Shown here one piece after another: positions 17,158-24,561 of a stretch of DNA of 64,000 nt (within the stretch, counting starts at the first letter, position 1; every line of letters begins with the position of its first letter). A program made the position numbers and the translations under genes. The notes beneath the pieces are model-generated. The model did no database searches and had not been told where the DNA came from. It worked only from the letters and a program-made list of their open reading frames with translations. Origin of the DNA: DAOMFM01 sp035429825 (GTDB taxonomy: Bacteria; Acidobacteriota; Blastocatellia; UBA7656; JADIYM01); assembly GCA_044224215.1 (NCBI GenBank), contig JBGAKX010000004.1, positions 16,568 through 80,567 of the forward strand, in the 5' to 3' direction.

Positions 17158-19946
17158 TGTTTGGTGGACTCGTCCGAGCCGCGCTGCGGTGCATGGTTGT
17201 GGCCGCCGTCGCGTGCGCGCTCGGGGTCGTGGCATCGGCACAGGACCTTTCGTCGTATCTCGGCAAGCGGATTCATCGCGTTGACATCGAGTTCGCGAAC
17301 GGCTTGAAGATCGACGGCGGCGAGTTCAGGCAGTTTGTCGAGCGGTCGGTTCGCGCGGGGAACGAGCTGTCGGAAGAGGAGGTCCACGTCTCTATCGAGC
17401 GGCTGATGTCGGCGGGTCTTGCGTCAAAGGTCGCCGTGGCAGTTGCCGTCGACGGCGACGGGGTCGTGGTCACCTACCGCATCACACGCCTGGTGCGCGT
17501 GGCGTCCGTGAAGTTCGGCGCATTGTCGACCACCGCCACCGAGGGCATTCGCGCCCAGTTGACTGGCCTCGACATAGGAAGTGTGCTCACCGAGGGAGTG
17601 CTCGACAGGGCCGCCGACGAGATCGTGCGCTACTACCAGGAGCGCGGATACTTTGACGCGCAGGTCAAGCGAACCGTCGTCGTCGACGATACGGGATCCC
17701 GGGCGACGGTCGACTTTGCGATCGAGCAAGGCGAGCCGACTCGCGTCTCGACGTTCATGGTCTCGCGCGATCCGAGCGTGTTGCCGGATCTGGAAGCGAA
17801 ATTGACGCTCAAGGAAGGTGAGCGGTACACGGCCACCGCGCTCGAAGCGGACCTCGTCACGATCCGCAAGGCAATGCTCGACGCCGGATACCTCTCGCCC
17901 GAAGTCGGCGAACCCGAAGTCGAGCGAAACCCGGCCGGCAACACCGTTGCCATCTCGGTGAGCGTCATCGCGGGCCCTCGCGTGACGGTTGCGGTCGAAG
18001 GCGTCAAGATCGATCAGAAACACCTGCGGACGCTGCTGCCGATCTACACCGACGGAGGGCTCGACGAATTCCAGCTGTCCGAGGGCGACCGGCGTCTCGC
18101 CGACGAGCTTCAGCGCGAAGGCTACTTCTTTGCGCGGATCACGCATCGCGTCGACAACGGTCCGTCCGCCAACAGCAGGATCGTCACGTACACGGTCGAT
18201 CGTGGCCGCCGATTCAAGATCACCGACATTGAGATCGAAGGCACGACGGCCGTGACCTACGCACAGCTGCGAGATGAACTTCAGACGCAGGAAGCCGGGT
18301 TCATCGTGCTCGCGCGCGGGCTGACGAGCCGCAGCATTCTGCAGCGGGACAGCGACTTCATCGAAGGCAGGCTGCACGCGATCGGGTATCGACAGGCGCG
18401 CGTCGTCCAGCGAAGGCAGGGCGTCCTGGCAGACTCGGACGACCTGGTGATCACGTTTGTCGTCGAGGAGGGCCCGCGCACGCGCATTGCCGATGTGGCG
18501 TTCCGTGGAAACCAGGTGTTTGCGACGAGCGAGCTGCTTGCCGAGCCGTCCGCAAAGTCGGGCGACTGGTACTCGGACGCGAGCATCAGCGGGGACTCGC
18601 GCGCGATGCTGCAGAAGTACGCGTCGGCGGGGTACATCACGGCCGAGATCACGCCGCAGATCGTCGACATCGACAGTACGAGCGTCCGCGTCATCTATGT
18701 CGTCAGCGAGGGCCTGCGCGCGTTCATCGGAAACGTCTCGATCGTTGGCAACACGACGACCGGGACGCGCTCCATCAGTCGATACGTCGAATTCAAGCAG
18801 GGCGAGATCCTCAGGCTCGATGCGTTGCGCAAGACGGAGCGCCAGCTGTACGAAACCGGCGCGTTCCGGCAGGTGCTGATCCGCAGCGAGCCTGCAGGCA
18901 CCATGCCTGACGGCCTCAGCGAGATGCGCAACGTCTACATCGAGCTCGAAGAGGCGCGACCGTGGCTGATCGTGTACGGCGGCGGCTTCAACACCGATGA
19001 CGGGCCGCGCGGGCTCTTCGAAATCTCGAACGCGAACCTGTTCGGCAGGCTGAACACCGGATCGCTCAGGGTGCGCATGAGCCCGAGGGTTCAGATCGCC
19101 GAGCTCTCGTATTCGAATCCGAGGCCGTTCGGATGGGACCTGCCCGGGCTGCTGCAGCTGCGGTACGACCGCGACGTGATGGACGCGTTCACGTCGACGA
19201 CGTACGCCGTGATCGCTCAGCTTCAGAAGCGGCTGTCCGATCAGTCCGGATTTTTCTTCCGATACAACTTTGAGCGTGTCAGGACGTCGAACCTCGATCT
19301 GTCACCCGACCAGATCGCGCGCGAGGATCGGCCGGTGACGCTCGGAAAACTCTCCACGGTCTACTACCGGGACTATCGCAACAGCCCGTTCGATCCCGAT
19401 GGCGGGACGTTCATCTCGCTCGAGGGCACGATCGCATCGACCGTGCTCGGCGGCAGCGAGCGATACGTAATGGGGCGGGCCGAGTACCAGCGCTACGACA
19501 AGCTGCCTCGCTATCCGTCGCTGGTCTACGCTGGTGCTGCAAAGCTCGGATTGGCGGCGCCCTACGGCGAGTCGACCGAGATCCCGATCAGCCAACGGTT
19601 CTTTTCCGGCGGCTCGCGCACGCTCCGAGGCTTCAAGTTCGAGGAGGCGGGGCCGCGTGACCCCGTCACCAACCAGCCCGTCGGTGGAAACCTGCTGATC
19701 GTCATCAACAACGAATTGCGCTTCCCGATCCTCAGGCGCCTCGGCGGCGCGGTCTTCTCGGATACCGGAAACGTGTTCAAGAAGGTCTCCAAGTTCCAGT
19801 TCGACAAGCTGACCGAGACGATCGGCTTCGGGCTGAGGTTCGACACGCCCGTCGGCCCGATCCGCGTCGACTATGGCTATCTGCTGAACGCGCCGAACGG
19901 GGTGGGCCACAGCGCCGTGCACCTGTCGTTCGGCCAGGCATTCTGA
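17157..19946 (+). CDS. BamA/TamA-family (Omp85) outer-membrane assembly protein
   Basis: 929 residues starting at ATG 17157, one base inside the tamB stop, with a clear signal peptide (MFGGLVRAALRCMVVAAVACALG...SAQ). POTRA-like repeats fill about residues 30-550; recurring Y-x-x-x-GY-F/I patterns such as EIVRYYQERGYFDAQV, QREGYFFARI and KYASAGYITAEI mark them. The C-terminal beta-barrel follows, with SQRFFSGGSRTLRGF (the conserved Omp85 G-x-x-x-x-RGF motif near residue 820) and a terminal aromatic residue (LSFGQAF). The link to tamB suggests a TamA-like role. The number of POTRA domains is more like BamA, so the exact role is open. Confidence 0.9.
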   Translation: MFGGLVRAALRCMVVAAVACALGVVASAQDLSSYLGKRIHRVDIEFANGLKIDGGEFRQFVERSVRAGNELSEEEVHVSIERLMSAGLASKVAVAVAVDGDGVVVTYRITRLVRVASVKFGALSTTATEGIRAQLTGLDIGSVLTEGVLDRAADEIVRYYQERGYFDAQVKRTVVVDDTGSRATVDFAIEQGEPTRVSTFMVSRDPSVLPDLEAKLTLKEGERYTATALEADLVTIRKAMLDAGYLSPEVGEPEVERNPAGNTVAISVSVIAGPRVTVAVEGVKIDQKHLRTLLPIYTDGGLDEFQLSEGDRRLADELQREGYFFARITHRVDNGPSANSRIVTYTVDRGRRFKITDIEIEGTTAVTYAQLRDELQTQEAGFIVLARGLTSRSILQRDSDFIEGRLHAIGYRQARVVQRRQGVLADSDDLVITFVVEEGPRTRIADVAFRGNQVFATSELLAEPSAKSGDWYSDASISGDSRAMLQKYASAGYITAEITPQIVDIDSTSVRVIYVVSEGLRAFIGNVSIVGNTTTGTRSISRYVEFKQGEILRLDALRKTERQLYETGAFRQVLIRSEPAGTMPDGLSEMRNVYIELEEARPWLIVYGGGFNTDDGPRGLFEISNANLFGRLNTGSLRVRMSPRVQIAELSYSNPRPFGWDLPGLLQLRYDRDVMDAFTSTTYAVIAQLQKRLSDQSGFFFRYNFERVRTSNLDLSPDQIAREDRPVTLGKLSTVYYRDYRNSPFDPDGGTFISLEGTIASTVLGGSERYVMGRAEYQRYDKLPRYPSLVYAGAAKLGLAAPYGESTEIPISQRFFSGGSRTLRGFKFEEAGPRDPVTNQPVGGNLLIVINNELRFPILRRLGGAVFSDTGNVFKKVSKFQFDKLTETIGFGLRFDTPVGPIRVDYGYLLNAPNGVGHSAVHLSFGQAF

Positions 19947-20674
19947 TGATGGAGAGATTGCGCGATCGAAGGTCCTGGATAGCGGCGGCGCGTGCCGTCG
20001 CGTTCGCCGGAGCCTTGGCGAGCTCGCTTGCCGGAGTCTCCGCGCAGAGCGGCGCGGTGAAGCCTGCTCCCGCAGCGCTGGTCATCGACCAGACGACGGC
20101 GCGCGTCAACGGCGACCTCATCCTCAAGAGCGAGATCCTGTGGAACCTGGCGCTGCTCAAGAATGTGGCGCCGTCGCAGTTCTGGGACGCCAAGACGCAG
20201 GATCAGATGCTGCGCACGCTGATCGACCAGCGGTTGATCCTGCTCGAGGCGGCCAAGCTCCCGAGCATTCGCGTGTCGGACGAGGAGGTCGCGAAGGCCG
20301 TCAGCGAGCTGCGCGACGAGTTCAACAGCCCGGACGATCCGCAGCGCTTCGAGCGCCGCGGCCAGCTCGTCGGCCTCACGGGACCGCGTCTGAACGAGAT
20401 CGTGCGCGCGCGGCTGCGCATCACCAAGTTCGTCGATTTCAGGTTCCGGACGTTCGTGGTCGTGACGGAGCCCGAGATGCAGCGGTACTTCGACACCGAG
20501 CTGCGCACCGCGCCCGAGATGCAGGGATTGACCGAGGCTGCGCTGAAGGCCGCGTTCGAGGCCAATCGGGGCACGATCGAGAAGATCCTGATCGAGGAGA
20601 AGGTGAACGCGGCGATCGACACGTTCCTCGAAGAGGCGCGCGTGCGTGCCGAGATCGTCCGGCTGGATACGTAG
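19946..20674 (+). CDS. SurA N-domain-like periplasmic chaperone without a PPIase domain
   Basis: 242 residues, overlapping the Omp85 stop (TGATGATGG; ATG 19946 or 19949). The signal peptide spans about residues 1-34 (AFAGALASSLAGVSAQSG). It is followed by VIDQTTARVNGDLILKSEILW, the SurA-type opening in which a protease/chaperone domain asks V-N-x-x-x-I-x-x-S-E. Next come LRTLIDQRLILLEAAK and other helices. SurA normally continues into parvulin PPIase repeats; here the protein ends after a second helical region (EKILIEEKVNAAIDTFLEEARVR), which corresponds to the C-terminal helix of the chaperone fold. The position after Omp85 fits a role in escorting outer-membrane proteins. Confidence 0.78.
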   Translation: MMERLRDRRSWIAAARAVAFAGALASSLAGVSAQSGAVKPAPAALVIDQTTARVNGDLILKSEILWNLALLKNVAPSQFWDAKTQDQMLRTLIDQRLILLEAAKLPSIRVSDEEVAKAVSELRDEFNSPDDPQRFERRGQLVGLTGPRLNEIVRARLRITKFVDFRFRTFVVVTEPEMQRYFDTELRTAPEMQGLTEAALKAAFEANRGTIEKILIEEKVNAAIDTFLEEARVRAEIVRLDT

Positions 20675-20683
20675 AAGCGCGGG

Positions 20684-23404
20684 TCAGCGATCTTCGGGCA
20701 GGTCGAGCGCGGAGCGGCCCTGCCGGCCGCGCGAGATCCTGCGCGTCTGGGTAGGCTGACCGATGTTCTCGTTGCCGATCGACCCGATCCCCCCAAGCGT
20801 GAACGTGAAGTAGAACTGCGTCTCGTCGCGCAGGTTTTGCGGCAGGTTGTACGTGGCGACGTTGAACTGCACTCCGCAGCAGTCCCACGCATAGCCGAGA
20901 TACGTGCGCGAGTTCACGATACGGCCGCTCGAGATCATGTCCGCGAGATCCGTCGTGTCGATCCGGTCGGTGAAGTCGATGTTCAACCGCGTCCCGCCGT
21001 AGACGCCGCGCTGCAGGTTGCCGAGGTCGACGGCCGTGATCCACTGGTTGCCGGCGAACGTGCCGGGCTCGATCTGGCCCTTGCGCGCGCGGAACCTGCG
21101 CGAGAAGAAATACGCCTCGGAGATCTGCCAGTTCGTACCGCGCGCACCGCCAGTCATCGCCAGGTCCTTGAATCCGTTGCGCTGCACGTCGTAGTCGACC
21201 ATCAGGTCGGCAAACAGCGCCGACAAGGGCCGCGCGCGGGCCAGAATGTTGATCGGCGAGAACCGGCGCTCGATGCCGCCGTAGCTGAATCCCGAGAACG
21301 TGTCGATCGGATAGAACTGGTTGCGGCGAACCGGGCTGAACGACCCGCCGAACGTCGGATCGATGAAGTACTTCTGGCGAACGGTGATCGAGAGCACTTC
21401 GTGCGGCTGGCCCGACGAGGTGGTCTCGTCATCATCGTCGGTGTCGCCCGTCTCGTCGGAGTCCTTCGCCTTTTTTCCCGCGCCCTTTTCGTGCCGGGTG
21501 ACAAAGAACCGGTTCGTGATTCCGTACTCGACCTCGTTCGTGTCGGCGATGGCGTCGCGCTCGTCGAACAACAGCGTCTGCTTGAACTGATCGATCCCCG
21601 CAAGCCGCCGATAGACGACGTACGGTTCGATGACGTGCTTGAAGTTGGGCTCGCCGTCCTTTGTCATGTAGACGCGGCCGAGCACCGGAGGCCTCACCTC
21701 GACCGCAAACTCGAGGTAGTTGCGCGTCAGGTTGTCGCTCAGCACAAGACCTGGGTTCAGCGGGTCGAACAGTTGAATCGTCTGGGCGCGCGCGCCGGGC
21801 GGAGGATTGAGAATTCTCGGGTCGTTCGGATCGAGCGTGAAGCGCGACGGATCGTACCGGAACGCCGCCGGATTCAGGCTGTTCGAGTAGAACGTCGTGC
21901 GCAGGGCGAGCGACGGGGTAACGGCCCATCCGCCCATGTCGAACGGCAGCGGCAGCGTGAACCGCGGGTAGAGATCGAGTCGCTGAACGATGCTCGGCGT
22001 CTGGAAGACGGTCGTGTCGCCGATGCGTTCCTCGCGGCGAAGGCCTTCGGCGGCGGCGTCGAACGAAAAGTACAGCGGGAACTTCTTGAACAGCGGCCGG
22101 TCGTACGTCAGCACTTCGACCGACGGCAGGTGCCGGATGTTGATATTGACGTCGGTCGTGTTGTCGGGATTGACGATGTTCTGCTGGTTGATCGTCGTCG
22201 AGTCGCCCTCAGCGAGCAGGTTGAAACTGAACCGGTCGTAGTTGTTGTTGAAGTAGAGCGTCGACCGTTCCTGCGGATTGATGATCTCCTCGTAGGTGTC
22301 CGAGAACGTCCGCCGGAACGCGAGATTCGAGGTGATGCGCGTGTCGGCCACGGCGACCCAGCCGTGCGGCAGGTACTGAACGCCCTCGAGAAAGAACGCG
22401 CTGCCGCCCTGGTCCGGACCGGGATCGCCGAACAACCGATCCTTGACGATGTAGGTCCCCAGGCGGATGCCCGAGCGCTCGTCCGTGCGCGCCCGGAACT
22501 CGAACCCGAACCCGAGCCCGCGAGAACTGAAGTAGTCGCCGCGGAATGTCGCGTCGGCGCTGCGCCCGAGCGTCTGGTAGTAGGCCTGGCTGTACGTGAA
22601 TCCCTTCGTGTTCGAGTTTCCAAAGCGCGGCAGGAGGAATCCAGACTGCCGCTCCTTCCGATCGATGGGGATCGACGCGTACGGCAGCCAGAAGATCGGC
22701 ACGCCCTTGATGTCAAAGACGGCGTTGCGCAGCCGCACGCGGTCGTTCACCTTGAGCCGCGCCTGGTTCGACTTGAGCGACCACTTCGGGATCGAGTCCT
22801 CGCACGCCGTCAGGTCGGCCTCGTAGAGGATGTACTCGTCGGCCGCAACCTTGTCGATCCGCTTGGCGGTGTAATACAGAAACTCGCCGGTTGCGGTTCG
22901 ATCCGTGAAGCCCGTCGCGTCGTAGAACGTCCCGAGCTTTGTGGCCATGTTCAACTCGGCGCGCCGGGCGGTGACGCGCTGAGAGGTGCCCTGGTCGAAC
23001 ACGACGTTCCCCTCGGCAACGGCGTCGTCGTTCGTCGTGTTGTACTCGACGCGGTCGGCCTGCAGCCGAATGTTCTGGTAGCGCGCGTCGACGTAACCGG
23101 TATAGATGAAGACGTCGCCGGTCTTTGTCTGCGTCGAGGATTCGATCGTGACTTCGGAACCGACCTGCCTGGTCTCCTTCGCGCCCTTCTTTCCGTTCTT
23201 GCCGCCCTTGGCATTCTTGTCGGGTGCCTGTTCCGGCGACTGCGGCTCGGCCTGCGCGGGTTTTTCAACCTGCACTGGCGCCACGGACGTCCCGGACGGA
23301 GCGGGTGGAGGCGCAAGCGGCGACTGCGCTGCAAACGCGGTCGAGGACAGCAGCGCACACGCGAAGGCGAACAAACTGAATCGTTTGGAGACACCCGGGC
23401 TCAT
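20684..23404 (-). CDS. lptD: LPS-assembly protein LptD
   Basis: About 906 residues. This outer-membrane beta-barrel inserts lipopolysaccharide into the outer leaflet, together with LptE. The signal peptide MSPGVSKRFSLFAFACALL leads into a Pro/Ala/Lys-rich linker. Then comes an OstA/LptA-like beta-jellyroll (about residues 95-230: TGYVDARYQNIRLQADRVEY, AEGNVVFDQGTSQRVTARR, EYILYEADLTACED), and the barrel (IPIFWLPYASIPID-like segment GVPIFWLPYASIPIDRKERQ, SGFLLPRFG). It ends in DLPEDR. An internal acidic Asp/Glu/Thr loop (DSDETGDTDDDDETTS, near residue 645) is unusual. It is convergent with the SurA-like gene, ending 9 bases apart. Confidence 0.9.
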   Translation of the reverse strand: MSPGVSKRFSLFAFACALLSSTAFAAQSPLAPPPAPSGTSVAPVQVEKPAQAEPQSPEQAPDKNAKGGKNGKKGAKETRQVGSEVTIESSTQTKTGDVFIYTGYVDARYQNIRLQADRVEYNTTNDDAVAEGNVVFDQGTSQRVTARRAELNMATKLGTFYDATGFTDRTATGEFLYYTAKRIDKVAADEYILYEADLTACEDSIPKWSLKSNQARLKVNDRVRLRNAVFDIKGVPIFWLPYASIPIDRKERQSGFLLPRFGNSNTKGFTYSQAYYQTLGRSADATFRGDYFSSRGLGFGFEFRARTDERSGIRLGTYIVKDRLFGDPGPDQGGSAFFLEGVQYLPHGWVAVADTRITSNLAFRRTFSDTYEEIINPQERSTLYFNNNYDRFSFNLLAEGDSTTINQQNIVNPDNTTDVNINIRHLPSVEVLTYDRPLFKKFPLYFSFDAAAEGLRREERIGDTTVFQTPSIVQRLDLYPRFTLPLPFDMGGWAVTPSLALRTTFYSNSLNPAAFRYDPSRFTLDPNDPRILNPPPGARAQTIQLFDPLNPGLVLSDNLTRNYLEFAVEVRPPVLGRVYMTKDGEPNFKHVIEPYVVYRRLAGIDQFKQTLLFDERDAIADTNEVEYGITNRFFVTRHEKGAGKKAKDSDETGDTDDDDETTSSGQPHEVLSITVRQKYFIDPTFGGSFSPVRRNQFYPIDTFSGFSYGGIERRFSPINILARARPLSALFADLMVDYDVQRNGFKDLAMTGGARGTNWQISEAYFFSRRFRARKGQIEPGTFAGNQWITAVDLGNLQRGVYGGTRLNIDFTDRIDTTDLADMISSGRIVNSRTYLGYAWDCCGVQFNVATYNLPQNLRDETQFYFTFTLGGIGSIGNENIGQPTQTRRISRGRQGRSALDLPEDR

Positions 23405-23415
23405 AGGGACGTGTG

Positions 23416-23421
23416 AGTCTA
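23416..23421 (-). promoter_or_regulatory. Predicted extended -10 element for lptD
   Basis: On the minus strand TGC-TAGACT (hexamer 23421 to 23416) ends 11 bases before ATG 23404. The expected transcription start leaves only about 4 untranslated bases. No Shine-Dalgarno is present between it and the start. Confidence 0.4.
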
Positions 23422-23495
23422 GCACGCCGCGCATTCGACCGGACACCGTGATTGGCATGGCTCGGCACGGCTGTCCGGCAGCGCGGGCAATTGAG

Positions 23496-23501
23496 TACAA
23501 T
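23496..23501 (+). promoter_or_regulatory. Predicted -10 element for the NUDIX gene
   Basis: TACAAT at 23496-23501 lies 8 bases before ATG 23510. No Shine-Dalgarno is seen. The likely start of transcription coincides with the start codon. Confidence 0.4.
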
Positions 23502-23509
23502 GCCCGGTC

Positions 23510-24130
23510 ATGCCGACGCTTCGCGACATGGCCGGGAGACTCGGGCCGCTGCTGATCGATCCGCGGGTCGAGGATCCTGCCTCCGCAGATCGGCGGCAGG
23601 CTGCCGTGGCGCTCATCCTGCGTGAATCCGTTCGCGGCGGCGCCGACGTGCTGCTGATCAAGCGGGCCGACAATCCGCGCGACCATTGGTCGGGACACAT
23701 CGCGCTCCCTGGCGGCCGCCGCGACGAGACCGATGCGTCGCTCGCGACGACCGCGTTGCGCGAAACGCGCGAAGAGGTCGGGATCGCGCTCGGCGTCGAC
23801 GACATTGTCGGTCGGCTTGCGCGGCTCAGTCCGCAGAATCCGCGGCTCCCGCGCATCGACATCACGCCGTTCGTGGTGCTCGCGGACGCTTCGAGCGAAC
23901 CGACGCCGAATCACGAGGTGGCCGAGTGCTTCTGGGTGTCGCTCGACGAGCTGATCGCGGCGGGGCCGACCCGTGTCGTCCATCTCGAGATCACCGGCGA
24001 ACGGCTCGAGTGGCCTGCGTATCCGTATCGCGAGCATTTGATCTGGGGGCTCACGGAGCGAATCCTGACCGAGTTCATTGCGCTCGTTCAGCAGATCAGG
24101 GAGGTGAGCGGACCGCATGCCACAGTTTGA
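23510..24130 (+). CDS. NUDIX hydrolase, CoA pyrophosphatase type
   Basis: 206 residues. The NUDIX box GGRRDETD..L.TTALRETREEVGI (residues 68-92) carries the REx2EE metal-binding core. The preceding LLIKRADNPRDHWSGHIALPGG (near 45-68) resembles the CoA/NUDT7-type family (L-x-x-R-x...H-x-G-x-I-x-F/L-PGG). The predicted reaction is hydrolysis of CoA or acyl-CoA to phosphopantetheine and 3',5'-ADP. It is transcribed divergently from lptD. Its 3' end overlaps the ferredoxin-like gene by 14 bases, so the two are probably co-translated. Confidence 0.85.
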   Translation: MPTLRDMAGRLGPLLIDPRVEDPASADRRQAAVALILRESVRGGADVLLIKRADNPRDHWSGHIALPGGRRDETDASLATTALRETREEVGIALGVDDIVGRLARLSPQNPRLPRIDITPFVVLADASSEPTPNHEVAECFWVSLDELIAAGPTRVVHLEITGERLEWPAYPYREHLIWGLTERILTEFIALVQQIREVSGPHATV

Positions 24131-24467
24131 GCGTCACGTGTTCGTGTGCACGAATCAGCGGCCGTCCGACAGTCCGCGGGGTTGTTGCGACCCGGAAGGA
24201 AAACGGGCGATGCAATCGCTGTTCAAGGCGGCGCTCGCGCGGCGGGGGTTGAAGGGACGCGTGCGCGCAAACGCCGCAGGGTGTCTCGACCAGTGCGAGC
24301 ACGGACCGACGGTGGTCGTGTATCCGGACGGCGTGTGGTACGGGTTCGTCACGGCCGCCGACGTCGACGAGATCGTCGAGTCGCACATCATCGGAGGGCA
24401 GCCGGTCGAGCGGCTGCGGCTCGCCGAATCGTGCGTGAACGTCGCGACGTGTCCGCACAAGTCGTGA
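24117..24467 (+). CDS. Thioredoxin-like [2Fe-2S] ferredoxin
   Basis: 116 residues. Cys11 (HVFVCTNQRP), Cys23/Cys24 (SPRGCC), Cys56 and Cys60 (AAGCLDQCEHGP) follow the pattern of the thioredoxin-like 2Fe-2S ferredoxins, C-x(10-12)-C-x(30-35)-C-x3-C. The TVVVYPDGVWYGFVTAADVDEIVESHI segment is the usual strand-helix ending of these proteins. It is a soluble electron carrier; the partner is unknown. ATG 24117 lies inside the NUDIX gene. The 3' end abuts a REPIN-like element that starts two bases after the stop. Confidence 0.85.
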   Translation: MPQFERHVFVCTNQRPSDSPRGCCDPEGKRAMQSLFKAALARRGLKGRVRANAAGCLDQCEHGPTVVVYPDGVWYGFVTAADVDEIVESHIIGGQPVERLRLAESCVNVATCPHKS

Positions 24468-24468
24468 C

Positions 24469-24554
24469 GCAGAGCCGATCGCGTGAGCGATCGGTGGAGT
24501 CCGACGGGTCGTGCAATTAGGGGTTCCCCCGATCCCTGACGGGATCGGCTCTGC
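24469..24554. repeat. REPIN-like element (two inverted hairpins)
   Basis: The left unit 24469-24494 is GCAGAG followed by stem CCGATCGC, loop GTGA, stem GCGATCGG. The right unit 24529-24554 is stem CCGATCCC, loop TGAC, stem GGGATCGG followed by CTCTGC. The outer 12 bases of the two units are exact inverse complements, so the element can fold either as two small hairpins or one long one. It fills the gap between two convergent genes and may also serve as a transcription end. The right unit recurs at 10185-10210. Confidence 0.75.
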
Positions 24555-24561
24555 TTTCGCG

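Noticed and set aside
20837..23416. Long plus-strand open frame (859 codons) opposite lptD
   Set aside because: Its translation is Arg/Val/Glu-rich without domain patterns. It is antisense to a clear LptD with signal peptide and barrel motifs; such frames are expected in high-GC DNA.
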